Numbered from the stretch's first letter, positions 16,994-27,245 are shown. The stretch is DNA of 64,000 nucleotides from Natrinema salsiterrestre (GCF_029502005.1 NZ_JAMQOT010000001.1:434001-498000); one strand, 5' to 3'. The notes: generated by a model not told the origin, from the sequence alone. Numbers and translations are program-made.

Positions 16994-17440
16994 TCAGGCC
17001 GAGACGGTCTGGCCTTCCCGTTCGCTCTCGGTCGAGCGCATGTCCAGATCGGCCTTCAGGGCCTCGATGGCGTCTTCGGGATCGGTCTCGGAGTCGAAGA
17101 CCCGATCGAATCCCAGCTTCCGGAAGAACGACCGCGTCTCCTCGAAATCGTCCTGCCCGACGGCGAGGTTGCCGCCGATGTAGGTCGTGACGTCGAGGTC
17201 GGCCTCGGCGATCCGCTGGTGGAAGCCCTCGCAGTCCTGTTTGGCGTGGCCGTAGAGCGACGAGACGAGTACAGCCTCGGCGTCGTTGTCGGATGCGGCT
17301 TCGACGAACTCTTCCTGAGAACTCTGGACTCCCAGGTTGACGACGTCGAATCCAGCTGCCTCCAGCGCCTGTTCCAGGATGGTAATCCCGACGACGTGAG
17401 CGTCGGACCCGATCACGCCGAGGATGACTGTCTTCGTCAT
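16994..17440 (-). CDS. mamA: Methylaspartate (glutamate) mutase small subunit, B12-binding
   Basis: This 148-residue protein is a cobalamin-binding domain with the base-off motif DAHVVG (D13, H15, G18), the SSLYG turn and IGGNL. It is the S component of glutamate mutase, which interconverts glutamate and methylaspartate with the large E component. In many haloarchaea this reaction belongs to the methylaspartate cycle for acetyl-CoA assimilation. The ATG at 17440 gives the family start MTKTVILGVIG; the 32 residues before it are not conserved-looking. Its partner genes (mamB, methylaspartate ammonia-lyase) are not next to it, which is unusual. Confidence 0.88.
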   Translation of the reverse strand: MTKTVILGVIGSDAHVVGITILEQALEAAGFDVVNLGVQSSQEEFVEAASDNDAEAVLVSSLYGHAKQDCEGFHQRIAEADLDVTTYIGGNLAVGQDDFEETRSFFRKLGFDRVFDSETDPEDAIEALKADLDMRSTESEREGQTVSA

Positions 17441-17633
17441 GTGCGTACCACCACAAACTGGGGGGACCACCATAAACCTAATGATTAATAATGTGCTAAT
17501 GGTTCGCACGGTCCCCGTCGTGCGATTTTTCGGCACACTTTGTCGGACAGGCTTGCCGATGAGTCATTCGTCCATTCTCGAGAGAGATTCCTATTCGATC
17601 GTCCCACCGACGATCGAACCGCGGGTCGGTCGG

Positions 17634-18344
17634 TCAGACGCTGACGAGCGAGCCGATCGGTGCGTCGGTACGTTCGCGGGCGCGCCGGATCCCGTCCTCG
17701 CCGGCCGCGATGAGCGCGAAGACACCGGCGACGTCGGCCTCTGCGGTGTGGACGATGTCCAACAGGAGTTCCTGGGTCTCGCCGGATCGGATGAGATCGT
17801 CGACGACGAGGACCGACTCGCCGGGATCGATGGCCGAGGCGGGCAAATAGTAGGTGAGTTCGATCCCGGACTGCAGCCGCTGGCGGGCCTCGATGAAATC
17901 CTCGACGGCGGTCTCCTTTCGCTTTTTCGCGTAGGCGCAGCGAACCCCGTAGTAACTCGCGAGCGCTGCCGCGAGCGTGATCCCGTCGGTCGCGGCAGTG
18001 AGGACGACGTCCGGCCGATCGAAATCGAACCCGTTGGCCACGACCGGGGCGGCCAGGTCGAGGAACGGCTGGTCGAAGACGGTCGCAGAGTTGTCGACGT
18101 ACCCCTCGTCGTCGACGCTGATACGGGCGTCGAGCTCCTCCGCGAGCGCCTCGCGGCCGAGTTCGTCGACCACTTCGCGTGCGCGGTCGGCTCCGGGAAG
18201 GACGTGCCCGTTGACGTATCGATTGAGATCGCCGGCCGGAAGCCCCGTCGTCTCGGCGAGTTCGTCGTAGGTCCGCGTCTGCTTCAACATCCGCAACACG
18301 TCGACGGCGCGTAACTGGAGGGCCGCCTTCTCGGCTCTGTTCAT
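17634..18344 (-). CDS. gfcR: GfcR-type transcriptional regulator with phosphoribosyltransferase fold
   Basis: This 236-residue protein has an N-terminal helix-turn-helix (about residues 1-60, TYDELAETTGLPAGDLNRYVNG) and a PRTase domain with the PRPP-loop-like VLVVDDLIRSGETQELL. This matches GfcR, which activates sugar catabolic genes in Haloferax, and PurR-like PRTase regulators. The ATG at 18344 gives the HTH start, and the longer frame upstream is not protein-like. It lies upstream of the mutase S gene on the same strand, with a 193-base gap that holds AT-rich promoter-like sequence. Confidence 0.88.
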   Translation of the reverse strand: MNRAEKAALQLRAVDVLRMLKQTRTYDELAETTGLPAGDLNRYVNGHVLPGADRAREVVDELGREALAEELDARISVDDEGYVDNSATVFDQPFLDLAAPVVANGFDFDRPDVVLTAATDGITLAAALASYYGVRCAYAKKRKETAVEDFIEARQRLQSGIELTYYLPASAIDPGESVLVVDDLIRSGETQELLLDIVHTAEADVAGVFALIAAGEDGIRRARERTDAPIGSLVSV

Positions 18345-18501
18345 ACAGTTATGCACGATCCCACAAGTATGGGTATTACGATCGAATTCACGGACTGGGA
18401 TCAGCACGAACGTGGTTTCCTCGAGCGAGCGGCGTCCCGATCGATCGGTTCGAACGAGATGCCGAGGACGGCGAAGCGCGGCGGTGACGGGTGAAAAGGC
18501 G

Positions 18502-20448
18502 CTACTGCAGGAAATCCGGCTCCGTCCGCTGCTCGTCGCGTTCGGCCTCGAGATGACTGCGGAACGCTTCGATCTCGACGTCGTACTCCTGATCCTCGAA
18601 CCGATCACGGACCGAGATATTACCGTCTTCCTCCTCGTTGTCGCCGACGATGATCTGGTAGGGGACCCGGTCGTCGTGGGCCGCGCGGATCTTCCGTTCT
18701 AACGTGCTGTCGCGGCCGTCGACCTCGACGCGGAAGTCGTCGAACTCGTTCGCGACGCGGTGGGCGTAGCCGAGGTTGTCGTCGGAGATCGGCAGCACGC
18801 GGACCTGTTCGGGCGCGAGCCACAGCGGGAACCGACCCTCGTAATGCTCGATGAGCATCATGAAGAACCGCTCGTAGCTGCCGTACAGCGCGCGGTGGAT
18901 CATGACCGGCCGGTGTTCCTCGTTGTCCTCGCCGACGTAGTTCAGGTCGAACCGCTCGGGCATGTTGAAGTCGAGCTGGACCGTCGGGCCGTCCCACGAC
19001 CGGCCGATCGCGTCCTCGAAGGCGAAGTCGATCTTCGGACCGTAGAAGGCACCGTCGCCCTCCTCGATCTCGTACTCGTGGCCGTGAGAGTCGAGCACGC
19101 TCTCGAGTTGCTCCTCCGCGCGGTCCCAGATCTCGTCGCTCCCGACCGACTTCTCTGGGCGGGTGGCCAGTGCCATCTCGTAGTCGAGATCGAACGTGTC
19201 GAGCACTTCGGTGATCATGTCCATGATCTCCTCGACCTCGCTCTTGATCTGCTCGGGGCGGACGAACAGGTGGCCGTCGTCGATCGTGAACGCCCAGACC
19301 CGCGAGAGCCCGGAGAGCTCGCCGCGTTGCTCCTTTCGGTAGACCTTCCCGTTCTCGGCGTAGCGAATCGGCAGGTCGCGGTAGCTCCAGGAGTGATCCT
19401 GGAAGATGGCGGCGTGGCCGGGACAGTTCATCGGCTTCAGGCCGAACTCGTCGTCGCCCACGTCGAAGATGAACATGTCGTCCTGATAGTTCTCGTAGTG
19501 GCCCGACCGGTGCCAGAGGTCCGTCTTGAACACGTGGGGCGTCTCGACGTAGTCGTAGCCCGCATCTTCGTTCAGCTCCTTGACGAACTCCTCGAGCTCC
19601 GAGAGGACGGTCTTCCCGGCGGGGTGATAGAGCGGCAGCCCCGGCCCCGTCACGTCCTGAATCGAGAAGAGATTCATCTCGTTGCCGATCCGGCGGTGAT
19701 CGCGCTTCTCGGCTTCCCGCTTGCGCTCGAGGAAGGCCTCGAGATCGCTCTCGTCCGCGAAGGCGGTGCCGTAGATGCGCGTTTGCATCGTGTTCTCTTC
19801 ATCCCCGCGCCAGTAGGCACCGGCGATCTCGAGCAACTCGATCGCGCCGATTTCGCCCGTCGAGTCGACGTGCGGGCCGGCACAGAGGTCCTCCCACTCG
19901 CCCTGCTTGTAGAAGCTCACGGTGTCGTTCTCGTCGGCGAATTCCTCGAGGAGTTCGAGTTTGTAGGGTTCGTCGGCCAGTCGTTCCTCGGCCGCCTCGA
20001 TCGAGACGTCCTCGCGCTCGATGTCGTAGTCCTCGGCGATGATCTCCTCCATCTCCGCCTCGAGGTCGGCGAGGTCCTCCTCGTCGAGATCGAGGTTGTC
20101 GAAGTCGTAGTAGAAGCCCTCGTCGGTCGGGGGACCGATCGCGAGTTTGACCTCGTCTTCGTCGTACAGTCGCTCGACGGCCTGCGCGAGACAGTGGGAG
20201 GCGGAGTGGCGCATGACCTCGAGGTACTCGTCGGACTGATCGGTGACGATCTCGAGTTCGGCGCCGTCGTAGACCGGCGCCTCCTTGGCGACGAGCTCGC
20301 CGTCGAGTTTACCGGCGACCGTGTCGCTGCCGAGACCGGGACCGATCTCGTATGCGCAGTCCTCGACCGTCGCGTCGGCGTCGACCGCGAGTTCGGATCC
20401 GTCGGGCAGTACGACCGTTACCTGTTCCTGTGAGTCTGATTCTGACAT
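18502..20448 (-). CDS. thrS: Threonyl-tRNA synthetase
   Basis: This 648-residue class II synthetase charges tRNA-Thr. It has the bacterial-type layout: a TGS domain (about residues 8-70), an editing domain starting at HSASH (81-85), a catalytic core with MNCPGH, and a C-terminal anticodon-binding domain ([10 protein letters not shown] onward). The editing domain means it can clear serine mischarged on tRNA-Thr. Many archaea have a different N-terminal editing domain. The ATG at 20448 gives the full TGS domain. A structured leader of about 150 nt precedes it. Confidence 0.97.
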   Translation of the reverse strand: MSESDSQEQVTVVLPDGSELAVDADATVEDCAYEIGPGLGSDTVAGKLDGELVAKEAPVYDGAELEIVTDQSDEYLEVMRHSASHCLAQAVERLYDEDEVKLAIGPPTDEGFYYDFDNLDLDEEDLADLEAEMEEIIAEDYDIEREDVSIEAAEERLADEPYKLELLEEFADENDTVSFYKQGEWEDLCAGPHVDSTGEIGAIELLEIAGAYWRGDEENTMQTRIYGTAFADESDLEAFLERKREAEKRDHRRIGNEMNLFSIQDVTGPGLPLYHPAGKTVLSELEEFVKELNEDAGYDYVETPHVFKTDLWHRSGHYENYQDDMFIFDVGDDEFGLKPMNCPGHAAIFQDHSWSYRDLPIRYAENGKVYRKEQRGELSGLSRVWAFTIDDGHLFVRPEQIKSEVEEIMDMITEVLDTFDLDYEMALATRPEKSVGSDEIWDRAEEQLESVLDSHGHEYEIEEGDGAFYGPKIDFAFEDAIGRSWDGPTVQLDFNMPERFDLNYVGEDNEEHRPVMIHRALYGSYERFFMMLIEHYEGRFPLWLAPEQVRVLPISDDNLGYAHRVANEFDDFRVEVDGRDSTLERKIRAAHDDRVPYQIIVGDNEEEDGNISVRDRFEDQEYDVEIEAFRSHLEAERDEQRTEPDFLQ

Positions 20449-20471
20449 GGCTGTAATCGTCGCTGATCGGG

Positions 20472-20596
20472 GAACTTCTGTGAGAAGTTCGGTCGGGCGT
20501 CCGCGTGTGCCGCTCGCCTGTGCAACGGGACGGACACAGCGAGCGGTAGGTGTGGGTTAGAAACGGGCGAAAGCCCCTGTAAAGCGGACACCTACC
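20472..20596 (-). ncRNA. Structured 5' leader of thrS: three hairpins in series
   Basis: Three stable hairpins fill the gap before the thrS ATG. In the thrS sense the first has a 9-bp outer stem GGTAGGTGT/ACACCTACC (20596-20545) capped by GGGC-TTTC-GCCC. The second has CCGCTCGC/GCGAGCGG plus TGTG/CACA (20546-20510) with a 12-nt loop tccgtcccgttg. The third is GAACTTCT/AGAAGTTC (20490-20472). The loop of the second contains CGT twice, which is a threonine anticodon. AT-rich promoter-like sequence at about 20609-20636 would start the RNA at the first hairpin. A tRNA-mimicking autoregulatory leader is possible but unproven. Confidence 0.5.
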
Positions 20597-20654
20597 ATCG
20601 TGACTCCGAATTATCTCGAGCGGGGTAAAAACCTTCTGATGGTGTGTCGTCGCG

Positions 20655-22796
20655 TCAGAACTGGTCGATCGTCGTGGCGATCGTCTCGTCGCTCCCGATC
20701 TCGTTCTCGAGTTCCGTCGGATCCGGGGCGGGAAACGTCACCACCGGATCGGCGTCGGTGACGGTTCTGACGAGTCGCCGGAGTTCGTCGAACACCGGAT
20801 CCCCGTTCCCCGTCCCCGTGATCTGACACCACGCACGGGTCCGGGTGAGGCCGACGAACGCCTCGTTACGCGGGCTGACTCGGTTGTCGTGCCAGTACGG
20901 ATCCTCGAGATACTCGAGGTTCAGCAAGTAGACGGACGAGGCTTCATTGCCCTTCGCGCGGTTGATCCCGGAAATCGTTACCTCGCCCTGTTTCGCGAAG
21001 ACGCTCTTGTTGCCGTTCCAGACGAGGTTCGCGTCGACGGACCGATCCGCGAGCCGATCGGCCAGTCGCCGTCCGATCGACCGGGCGTGGTTGATGGATC
21101 CGAGCGGGATCGCGAGTACGTTCTCCGGTTCGAGTCCGTGATCCTGCACGTCGGCGGCGATCGCGTCGGCGACGGTTGCCAGTTCGTCGTCTTTCTCGTC
21201 GAACGAATCGAACGCGACGAACGGTTTCGCTTCGGGTTTGTCGGACAGCGGATGGGGCGAGTGCTCCGCCGGACGACGGATCGACACCGGCTCGCCGGTT
21301 CGTCGGAAGTCTCCCTCGAGCACTTCGTATCCGATGTCTTCCCAGCCGTCCTGCGTCGTAATCGCCTGCACGGCGCCGCGGTCGCTCGTGAGTCCCATGC
21401 CGAAGACGTGAGCGAGCATCAGCACCGACCGCGGCGTCCGGTAGGACTTGCGCATGATCTGGCTCTTCTGGATGCCGCCGTGGTACGACCCGCTCAGGTC
21501 GACTGCCGGCTCTCCCTCGTCGTCCGTTCCGAAGATGTGTTTCGGGCTCGGGGCCGAGAGGCTCGTGAGATTCTGGGCTTCATCGTAGGCCCAGATCAGA
21601 CGCTTCGGTGGCTTCAGCGCCTCGTAGCACATCTCGTAGAACGCGGGTTCCATGTCCTGTGCCTCGTCGATGAGGATCGCGTCGTAGCGCTCTTGGATCG
21701 GCTCGTCGTCGACGAGTTGTCGACAGCAGGCCTCGAGCAGTTCGCCGGGACCGCCGTCGCCGAACTCGTCCTTCGCGGAGCCGACGTGGTGTGGTGTCCG
21801 TCCCGCGTCCTGCGCGATCTTGTAGTACATTCCGTGTTCGCTCTTGCCGCCCCAGCCGTGGAGCACCTCGAGGCAGTCCCAGTCGGGCTCCTCGCCCCCG
21901 AAATCGGCGTAGAATCGGTCGACTGAATCGCGGATCGTCTGATAGAGACTCCGGGTGTTGAACGTGAGCGCGATCCGCCAGTCGGGATGTGTGGCGTGCA
22001 TTGCGGCCGCCTTCCGCGCGAGGAGTGCGGTCTTCCCCGAGCCGGCGATCCCGCGGATCTGCTGGGGTCCGTCGGGAGTCTGTACGCCGATTTCCTCCTG
22101 TCGCTCGTCGAATTGCTTCAGTCCCTTCCGAACGGTCTCGTACAGCCCTGCCTTCGTGTCGCCCTCGGACAGGACGGGTCCACGGTCGCTGCTGATCGCC
22201 TGTCCGCCGCCGAGCACCGCGCGAGCGTCGGCGTACTGGTCCGTCGTCAGCTCGGTGTCGCCGGGCAACGATTCGAAGACCCCTCGAAGCGACGACGCCG
22301 TGAGGTCGTCCCGGAGAATCACTCGAGGAGCGGACGGAAGATCGTCGAATCCGCGCGCTTCCCATTCCTCGCGGGTGACGTTCGGCAGCGCGACGAGCGG
22401 CGTCATCGCGATGTGACAGTTGCCTCGCTCGTCGACCAGCGACGGCTCGCGCATCATCGGCGATCGGATTCGAAACCCGTGATCCCGCGCCTGCGAGTAC
22501 GGCGCCGCGTGATCCTGTGCCGTTCCGGTCAACGACCACCGGGACCCTTCGATCGCCTCGACGTGGTCGATCCGATACCCCTTGCACTCGATGACTGCGA
22601 GTCCGTAGCGTCTGTGCAGCAGGACGAAGTCGGCCTCCCGGTCGAGATCGTCGTTCTGTTGGTCGACGATCGGATAGCGATAATAGCAGACGCCGATATC
22701 GTCCGCCGTGAAACACCCCTTGAGTCGATCCCAGACGGTCAACTCGGCGTCGACACCGGACGCGTCGGAGTCGTATTCGGCCGCGACGAATTTCAC
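20655..22796 (-). CDS. NERD-like nuclease domain fused to UvrD/Rep-type SF1 helicase
   Basis: This 713-residue protein has an N-terminal NERD/PD-(D/E)XK-like domain (E18, D56 and ECK at 70-72). A superfamily 1 helicase follows, with Walker A GIAGSGKT (249-256), Walker B IDEAQD (376-381) and late motifs including GINRAKGNEASSVYLL and FVGLTRTR. It should unwind and perhaps cut DNA. It starts at a GTG at 22796. It stands alone, with thrS downstream and a divergent HAD gene upstream. Such fusions occur both in repair and in stand-alone phage defence; the sequence does not say which applies here. Confidence 0.82.
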   Translation of the reverse strand: MKFVAAEYDSDASGVDAELTVWDRLKGCFTADDIGVCYYRYPIVDQQNDDLDREADFVLLHRRYGLAVIECKGYRIDHVEAIEGSRWSLTGTAQDHAAPYSQARDHGFRIRSPMMREPSLVDERGNCHIAMTPLVALPNVTREEWEARGFDDLPSAPRVILRDDLTASSLRGVFESLPGDTELTTDQYADARAVLGGGQAISSDRGPVLSEGDTKAGLYETVRKGLKQFDERQEEIGVQTPDGPQQIRGIAGSGKTALLARKAAAMHATHPDWRIALTFNTRSLYQTIRDSVDRFYADFGGEEPDWDCLEVLHGWGGKSEHGMYYKIAQDAGRTPHHVGSAKDEFGDGGPGELLEACCRQLVDDEPIQERYDAILIDEAQDMEPAFYEMCYEALKPPKRLIWAYDEAQNLTSLSAPSPKHIFGTDDEGEPAVDLSGSYHGGIQKSQIMRKSYRTPRSVLMLAHVFGMGLTSDRGAVQAITTQDGWEDIGYEVLEGDFRRTGEPVSIRRPAEHSPHPLSDKPEAKPFVAFDSFDEKDDELATVADAIAADVQDHGLEPENVLAIPLGSINHARSIGRRLADRLADRSVDANLVWNGNKSVFAKQGEVTISGINRAKGNEASSVYLLNLEYLEDPYWHDNRVSPRNEAFVGLTRTRAWCQITGTGNGDPVFDELRRLVRTVTDADPVVTFPAPDPTELENEIGSDETIATTIDQF

Positions 22797-22965
22797 GGCG
22801 GGTGTCAGGAATCCGACCGTGATAAACTAACCGACTAGTATCCGTCGGACGGACGCTATACGTCACAGGAACTCGCTTCCGATCACACAATGTTTGTAAC
22901 TCGAGGTATCCCGACTACTGCATCTCGACCGGTACTCGTTTTTCGGTTCCCGTTGATGACAGGGT

Positions 22966-23676
22966 ATGAACGTCAACGCCGTCCTCTTCGACGTCGATAA
23001 CACGTTCTATCCCTATCCGCCGTGCAACGAGGCGGGAAAGGGCGCCGCTCGAGGGGCCGCACGGGACCTCGGCTACGACTTCGATCGCGAGTCGTTCGAG
23101 GCGTTCTACCAGGAGGGACGCCGTGCGGTGAAGCGAGAGATTCCCGGGACGGCGGCCTCCCACGAGCGGTACCTCTACTTCAAGCGGGCCCTCGAGCACC
23201 GCGTCGGCCGTCCGAAACCGGCGGACGCGCTGGCGCTGGGTGAGGCATACTGGGACGCGTACGTCGACGAAATGGAACTCTACGCCGGCGTCGAGCGGAC
23301 CCTCGAGGTACTCCGCGACGACGGGATCGACATCGGCGTCCTCACGAATCTCACGACGCGGATCCAACTCGAGAAACTCGCCGCGCTGGGACTCGAGTCT
23401 CACGTCGACCTGCTTCTCACCTCCGAAGAGACGGGTCGGGAGAAGCCGGGATCGAGCATGTTCACGCTGGCGCTGTCGCGCCTCGATCGACGCCCGTCGG
23501 AGGCGGTGATGGTGGGCGACGATGTCGAGGCGGACATCGCCGGCGGGAACGCCGTCGGACTCGAGACCGTGCTGTTCGACGCCGACGGCGAGACCGACGA
23601 CGAAGTGCTCGGGGGGGATCGACGGCCGGACCACGAGATCGCTTCGTTCGCGGAGCTTCCCGAGGTGATCCTGTGA
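22966..23676 (+). CDS. HAD-superfamily phosphatase
   Basis: This 236-residue hydrolase has motif I DVDNT (nucleophile D9, acid/base D11), motif II Thr in VLTNLT, a Lys in GREKPG, and motif III GDDVEAD. A helical cap lies between motifs I and II. The substrate is unknown. Its stop overlaps the start of the class II aldolase gene (GTGA), so the two are co-translated and may act on the same phosphorylated sugar or sugar-acid pathway. Confidence 0.88.
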   Translation: MNVNAVLFDVDNTFYPYPPCNEAGKGAARGAARDLGYDFDRESFEAFYQEGRRAVKREIPGTAASHERYLYFKRALEHRVGRPKPADALALGEAYWDAYVDEMELYAGVERTLEVLRDDGIDIGVLTNLTTRIQLEKLAALGLESHVDLLLTSEETGREKPGSSMFTLALSRLDRRPSEAVMVGDDVEADIAGGNAVGLETVLFDADGETDDEVLGGDRRPDHEIASFAELPEVIL

Positions 23677-24314
23677 TTCTCGAGTCCCAGCGACGGGCGG
23701 TGGTCGAGCACGCCCCGGAACTCGCTGCGCTGACGCCCGGCCGGACGGGGAACCTGAGCGTTCGAGACGGCACAACGGGCGACGCCTTCGCGGTCACGCC
23801 GACCGGCGTTCCGTACGACAGCTTCGACGTCGCAGACGTCCCGGTCGTCGGTGCCGACGGCGACCGGCGCGACGGCGATATGGCCCCGAGCAGCGAGGTC
23901 CCGATGCACGCCGCGATCTACCGTCGCGAAGCCGTCGGCGCGATCGTCCACACCCACTCGCCGTGGTCGACTGCGATGGCGGTCGCACACGAGCCGCTGC
24001 CGCCGATCCACTACATGATCGTGGCGGTGGGCAAGCGCGTCCCCGTCGCCGAGTACGCGCCCTACGGCACCGACGAGTTAGCCGAACGCATCGTCGCGGC
24101 GATGGACGAGGCAGACGCGACGGCGACGTTCATCGAGAACCACGGTCTCGTCGTCACCGCTCCGGATATCGAAACTGCACTCGAGAACACCCACCACGTC
24201 GAGAGCCTCGCCCGATTGTACCTCCAGACGCGCGCGGCCGGGCTGGAGCCGCGGACGCTCTCGGACGCGCAACTCGAGGCGGTCCTCGAAAAGTTCGAGT
24301 CCTACGGGCAGTAA
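23673..24314 (+). CDS. Class II aldolase/adducin-family protein (fuculose-phosphate aldolase-like)
   Basis: This 213-residue protein has the zinc-aldolase pattern: GRTGNLSVR near residue 23, TPTG, the catalytic Glu in SSEVPMH, the zinc ligands HTHSPW and a later His in ENHG. Members cleave sugar-1-phosphates such as fuculose-1-phosphate or ribulose-1-phosphate to dihydroxyacetone phosphate and an aldehyde. It starts at a GTG overlapping the HAD gene. The exact sugar is not known. Confidence 0.88.
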   Translation: MILESQRRAVVEHAPELAALTPGRTGNLSVRDGTTGDAFAVTPTGVPYDSFDVADVPVVGADGDRRDGDMAPSSEVPMHAAIYRREAVGAIVHTHSPWSTAMAVAHEPLPPIHYMIVAVGKRVPVAEYAPYGTDELAERIVAAMDEADATATFIENHGLVVTAPDIETALENTHHVESLARLYLQTRAAGLEPRTLSDAQLEAVLEKFESYGQ

Positions 24315-24339
24315 GGGTCGGCAGTGATCGAACGGCCGC

Positions 24340-24864
24340 TCAGTCCCGGTCGGCCAGCAACTCGCTGGCGGTCACCAGCGACTCCATCTCGACGCCGGCG
24401 TCTTCGACGTTCTCGCGGCCGCCCTCCTCGCGGTCGACGACGACCAGTGCGCGCTCGACGGTCGCGCCCGCCCCCCGGAGCGCCTCGACGGCCTCGACGA
24501 GGCTCGTCCCCGTCGTGACGATGTCCTCGACGACGACGACCTCCTCTCCCTCCTCGAGTCGACCCTCGATCAGGTTGCCGGTACCGTACTCCTTGCGCTG
24601 CTTGCGCGCGATGACGTAGGGGACGCCCGCCGCGACGCTCGTCGCGGCGGCCAGCGGGACGCCGCCCAGCGCGACGCCGCCGAGTTTGTCGTCTGCGAGT
24701 CGCTCGGCGAAGGCCTCGGCGATCAGCTCGAGGCAACCGGGATCGGTCTCGAAGAGGTACTTGTCGACGTAGTACTCGCTCGTACCGCCGTGAGAGAGTT
24801 CGAACTCGCCGAACTGGACGGCGTCGGCCGCGCGAAGAGCGTCGATGAGGTCCTGATTCGTCAT
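24340..24864 (-). CDS. pyrE: Orotate phosphoribosyltransferase
   Basis: This 174-residue enzyme of UMP synthesis joins orotate and PRPP to give OMP. The PRPP motif is [18 protein letters not shown], the flexible loop region is [10 protein letters not shown], and the length is typical. The ATG at 24864 gives the family-like start [11 protein letters not shown]. It converges on the aldolase gene with a 25-base gap between stops. GfcR, about 6 kb away, has the same fold, but this protein keeps the catalytic loop and has no HTH. Confidence 0.95.
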   Translation of the reverse strand: MTNQDLIDALRAADAVQFGEFELSHGGTSEYYVDKYLFETDPGCLELIAEAFAERLADDKLGGVALGGVPLAAATSVAAGVPYVIARKQRKEYGTGNLIEGRLEEGEEVVVVEDIVTTGTSLVEAVEALRGAGATVERALVVVDREEGGRENVEDAGVEMESLVTASELLADRD

Positions 24865-25048
24865 TGTTCGACAGGGCGCACCGAACCGAAATAAGCGGTG
24901 TGGAACGGTCCGCCGAACCCGAGTCACCGACTCCGGTCCGAACGGGCGACCGATCAGGGCAGCTACGTCGAGTGAGAACCGGCCCGTACCGCCGGCTGCG
25001 GTTCCCCTGCAGGTATCTTTTTGTCTCCTCGGGCAAGTGTACCGTACG

Positions 25049-26008
25049 ATGACACCAGGCAGAGCGGACGAGCCACATCCCGACGTACAGGCGTTTCTCG
25101 AACTCTACAACTCCCTCGACACCCCGTCGTTCGACGAGGTGTCGGCCCAGGAGGCTCGGCGGATGTTCGAGGAGATGCAGGTCAGCGACGAGCCCGCCAT
25201 CGAACTCGAGTCCGTCGAGGACCGGACCATCGACGGTCCGCGCGGCGACCTGCCGATTCGGATCTACGATCCCGGTACCGACGGCGAAGATCGACCGCTG
25301 ATTCTGTACATTCACGGCGGCGGCTGGGTCATCGGCAGCGTCGACACCCACGACGACACCTGCCGAAAGCTCGCCGCTGAATCGGGATATCCCGTCGTCA
25401 GCGTCGACTACGGGCTCGCACCCGAACACCCGTTCCCCGAGGGATTGCAGGACTGTTACGCCGCCCTCGAGTGGGTAGCCGACGCGACCGACGAACTGAA
25501 CGCGGATCCCGACCGGATCGCCGTGGCGGGGGACAGCGCCGGCGCCAACCTCGCGGCGGGACTGAGTTTACTCGTGCGAGATCAGGGCGGCCCGGAAATC
25601 GCCTATCAGTTGCTGGTCTACCCCAGCACGGGCAAGGTGACCGAGACGGACGCCTACGAGGAGAACGGCGAAGGGTACATGCTCACGAACGACGACATGG
25701 CGTGGTTCCGCGACCACCGCTTCGAGCGCGAGATCGATCTGGGGAACATCTACGCGACGCCCCAGCTCGCACACGACCTCTCGGACCTGCCGCCGGCGAC
25801 GGTCATCACGGCCGGCTTCGACCCCCTCCGTGACGACGGTTCCAATCTGGTCGAGCGACTCGAAGACGACGGCGTCCCCGTCGAGTACCACCACTACGAC
25901 GACGTGATCCACGGCTTCTTCGGCATGATTTCGGAACCGGTGGATCTGGATCGCGCCCACGAGGCCCACGCGGACGCGGTCGCGGATCTCGAAGCGGCGC
26001 TCGAGTAA
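25049..26008 (+). CDS. Alpha/beta hydrolase, hormone-sensitive-lipase-like esterase
   Basis: This 319-residue esterase has the HSL/GDXG family signatures: oxyanion motif HGGGW, nucleophile elbow GDSAGAN, an acidic residue in GFDPLRDDG and the catalytic His in VIHGF. It should hydrolyse short-chain esters or related acylated compounds in the cytoplasm. An in-frame GTG at 25037 would add four residues; the ATG at 25049 is the better start. There are no obvious functional partners. Confidence 0.9.
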   Translation: MTPGRADEPHPDVQAFLELYNSLDTPSFDEVSAQEARRMFEEMQVSDEPAIELESVEDRTIDGPRGDLPIRIYDPGTDGEDRPLILYIHGGGWVIGSVDTHDDTCRKLAAESGYPVVSVDYGLAPEHPFPEGLQDCYAALEWVADATDELNADPDRIAVAGDSAGANLAAGLSLLVRDQGGPEIAYQLLVYPSTGKVTETDAYEENGEGYMLTNDDMAWFRDHRFEREIDLGNIYATPQLAHDLSDLPPATVITAGFDPLRDDGSNLVERLEDDGVPVEYHHYDDVIHGFFGMISEPVDLDRAHEAHADAVADLEAALE

Positions 26009-26079
26009 TGACGAAATCGACGAATTCGATCGGAAAATCGCTATCGAGTTGTATGAGTTCGTCTCCGTCAAGTAGCTCG

Positions 26080-26520
26080 TCACGTGCCGTCGAGTCGATT
26101 ACGAACCCAGTGCGAGATACCGGAGAGTCCCATCCGACGGGCAGCGCCTCGAACGATAACTGCGATAGCGAGCGCAGCGCCGAAGATGAGCGAGAAAAAG
26201 CCTGTCACGAAGAGTCCTCCGGACGGCTCGGGATACAGTAGCGTCTGGACGCCCATCGCAGCCATCCAGACAGTGGGGACGCTGAGGGCGACGATCACGA
26301 TCGAACTGACACGGATTCCATCACGAACGGCACCGATGAGCGCAGCGATGGCAAGTAACCCCGGGAAGATCAGCTCTGGATTGACCGGTAGTCCCGCTAC
26401 AGTGGGCCACGCGGGGTACGGTTGGGGGAGATCAGCGAACGTTATCGTCGCAATGAAAAGAACCAGCAACGCGAGCCCCGCTTCGATCGTGCGGAATCGC
26501 GATTCGGTAAGTAGGTTCAT
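26080..26520 (-). CDS. Small four-helix membrane protein
   Basis: This 146-residue protein has about four hydrophobic helices (near residues 13-30, 48-65, 72-95 and 103-122), a polar start and a basic C-terminal tail. I do not recognise the family. A frame of similar length on the other strand covers the same bases, but its translation is Ser/Thr/Pro-rich and antisense-like. This strand is preferred for its clear membrane pattern. Confidence 0.65.
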   Translation of the reverse strand: MNLLTESRFRTIEAGLALLVLFIATITFADLPQPYPAWPTVAGLPVNPELIFPGLLAIAALIGAVRDGIRVSSIVIVALSVPTVWMAAMGVQTLLYPEPSGGLFVTGFFSLIFGAALAIAVIVRGAARRMGLSGISHWVRNRLDGT

Positions 26521-26699
26521 ATAGAGGACCCTACGCGTTGAACTATACTTATTAGATCGTGTTACTATATCGGAACGGTTCGAGAGATCGAACCCGTTCG
26601 GAAAGGAGCGCCTCGAGTTTCAGCGTAGTATACTGCTCGATGAATCGCCGTCCGGTAGTGAAATCGCCACCACTCGGTAGCAGCCGACTCTCAGGGAGA

Positions 26700-27245
26700 C
26701 TACCACGGCTCGTTCTTCAACCCGAGTTTGTACGCGATCATGTTCGTCGTCACGTGCAGCACGGGCGTGAGCACGACGACCACGAGGATGACCTCGAGCG
26801 TGAACCACTCGCGGAACCACTCGACGTCCAGCAGCGCGACCAGCGGTAGGGAGACGACGACGAAATCCAGCTGGTCGAGGCCGGGGAACATCGCGCCGCG
26901 CTGGCGGCCGGTTCGGCGTTTGAGGAAGGACGCGAGGATGTCGCCGAGCATCGCACCGCCGGCGAGCCCGAGCGCGGCCAGCGGCGTGAACGCGGGGACA
27001 GCGAAGCCCAGGGCGTCGCTGACGCTCGGCTCGAGAACGGTGAGGACGGCCGCGAGCGCGAGTCCGGCAGCGATACCCATCGCCGTGCCGCGCCAGGTCT
27101 TGCCGTCGCCCAGCACTCGCTTTTCCCCCCACGTCCGGCCGCCGTCGATCGGGCGGCTACCCCCGGCCAGCACCGCGGCGTTGTTGGGAACGTAGGCGGG
27201 CAACATCGCCCAGAACGCGATCGCGACAGTCTCGAGGATTGCCAT
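26700..27245 (-). CDS. carS: CDP-archaeol synthase
   Basis: This 181-residue integral membrane enzyme activates unsaturated archaetidic acid with CTP, a core step of archaeal lipid synthesis. Typical features are the start MAILETVAIAFWAMLPAYVPNNAAVL, the basic loop GEKRVLGDGKTWRG, and GLDQLDFVVVSLP. About five helices are visible. The ATG at 27245 is the family start; the upstream extension is unlike it. Confidence 0.93.
   Translation of the reverse strand: MAILETVAIAFWAMLPAYVPNNAAVLAGGSRPIDGGRTWGEKRVLGDGKTWRGTAMGIAAGLALAAVLTVLEPSVSDALGFAVPAFTPLAALGLAGGAMLGDILASFLKRRTGRQRGAMFPGLDQLDFVVVSLPLVALLDVEWFREWFTLEVILVVVVLTPVLHVTTNMIAYKLGLKNEPW

Noticed and set aside
18760-20433. 557-codon plus-strand frame opposite thrS
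   Set aside because: Val/Glu-rich antisense translation; thrS on the other strand has all synthetase motifs.
20449-20654. Classical T-box riboswitch for thrS
   Set aside because: No T-box consensus sequence and no terminator/antiterminator pair; the leader is better described simply as three hairpins.
26084-26524. 146-codon plus-strand frame opposite the four-helix membrane protein
   Set aside because: Ser/Thr/Pro-rich with no hydrophobic pattern; the minus strand gives four clean helices.
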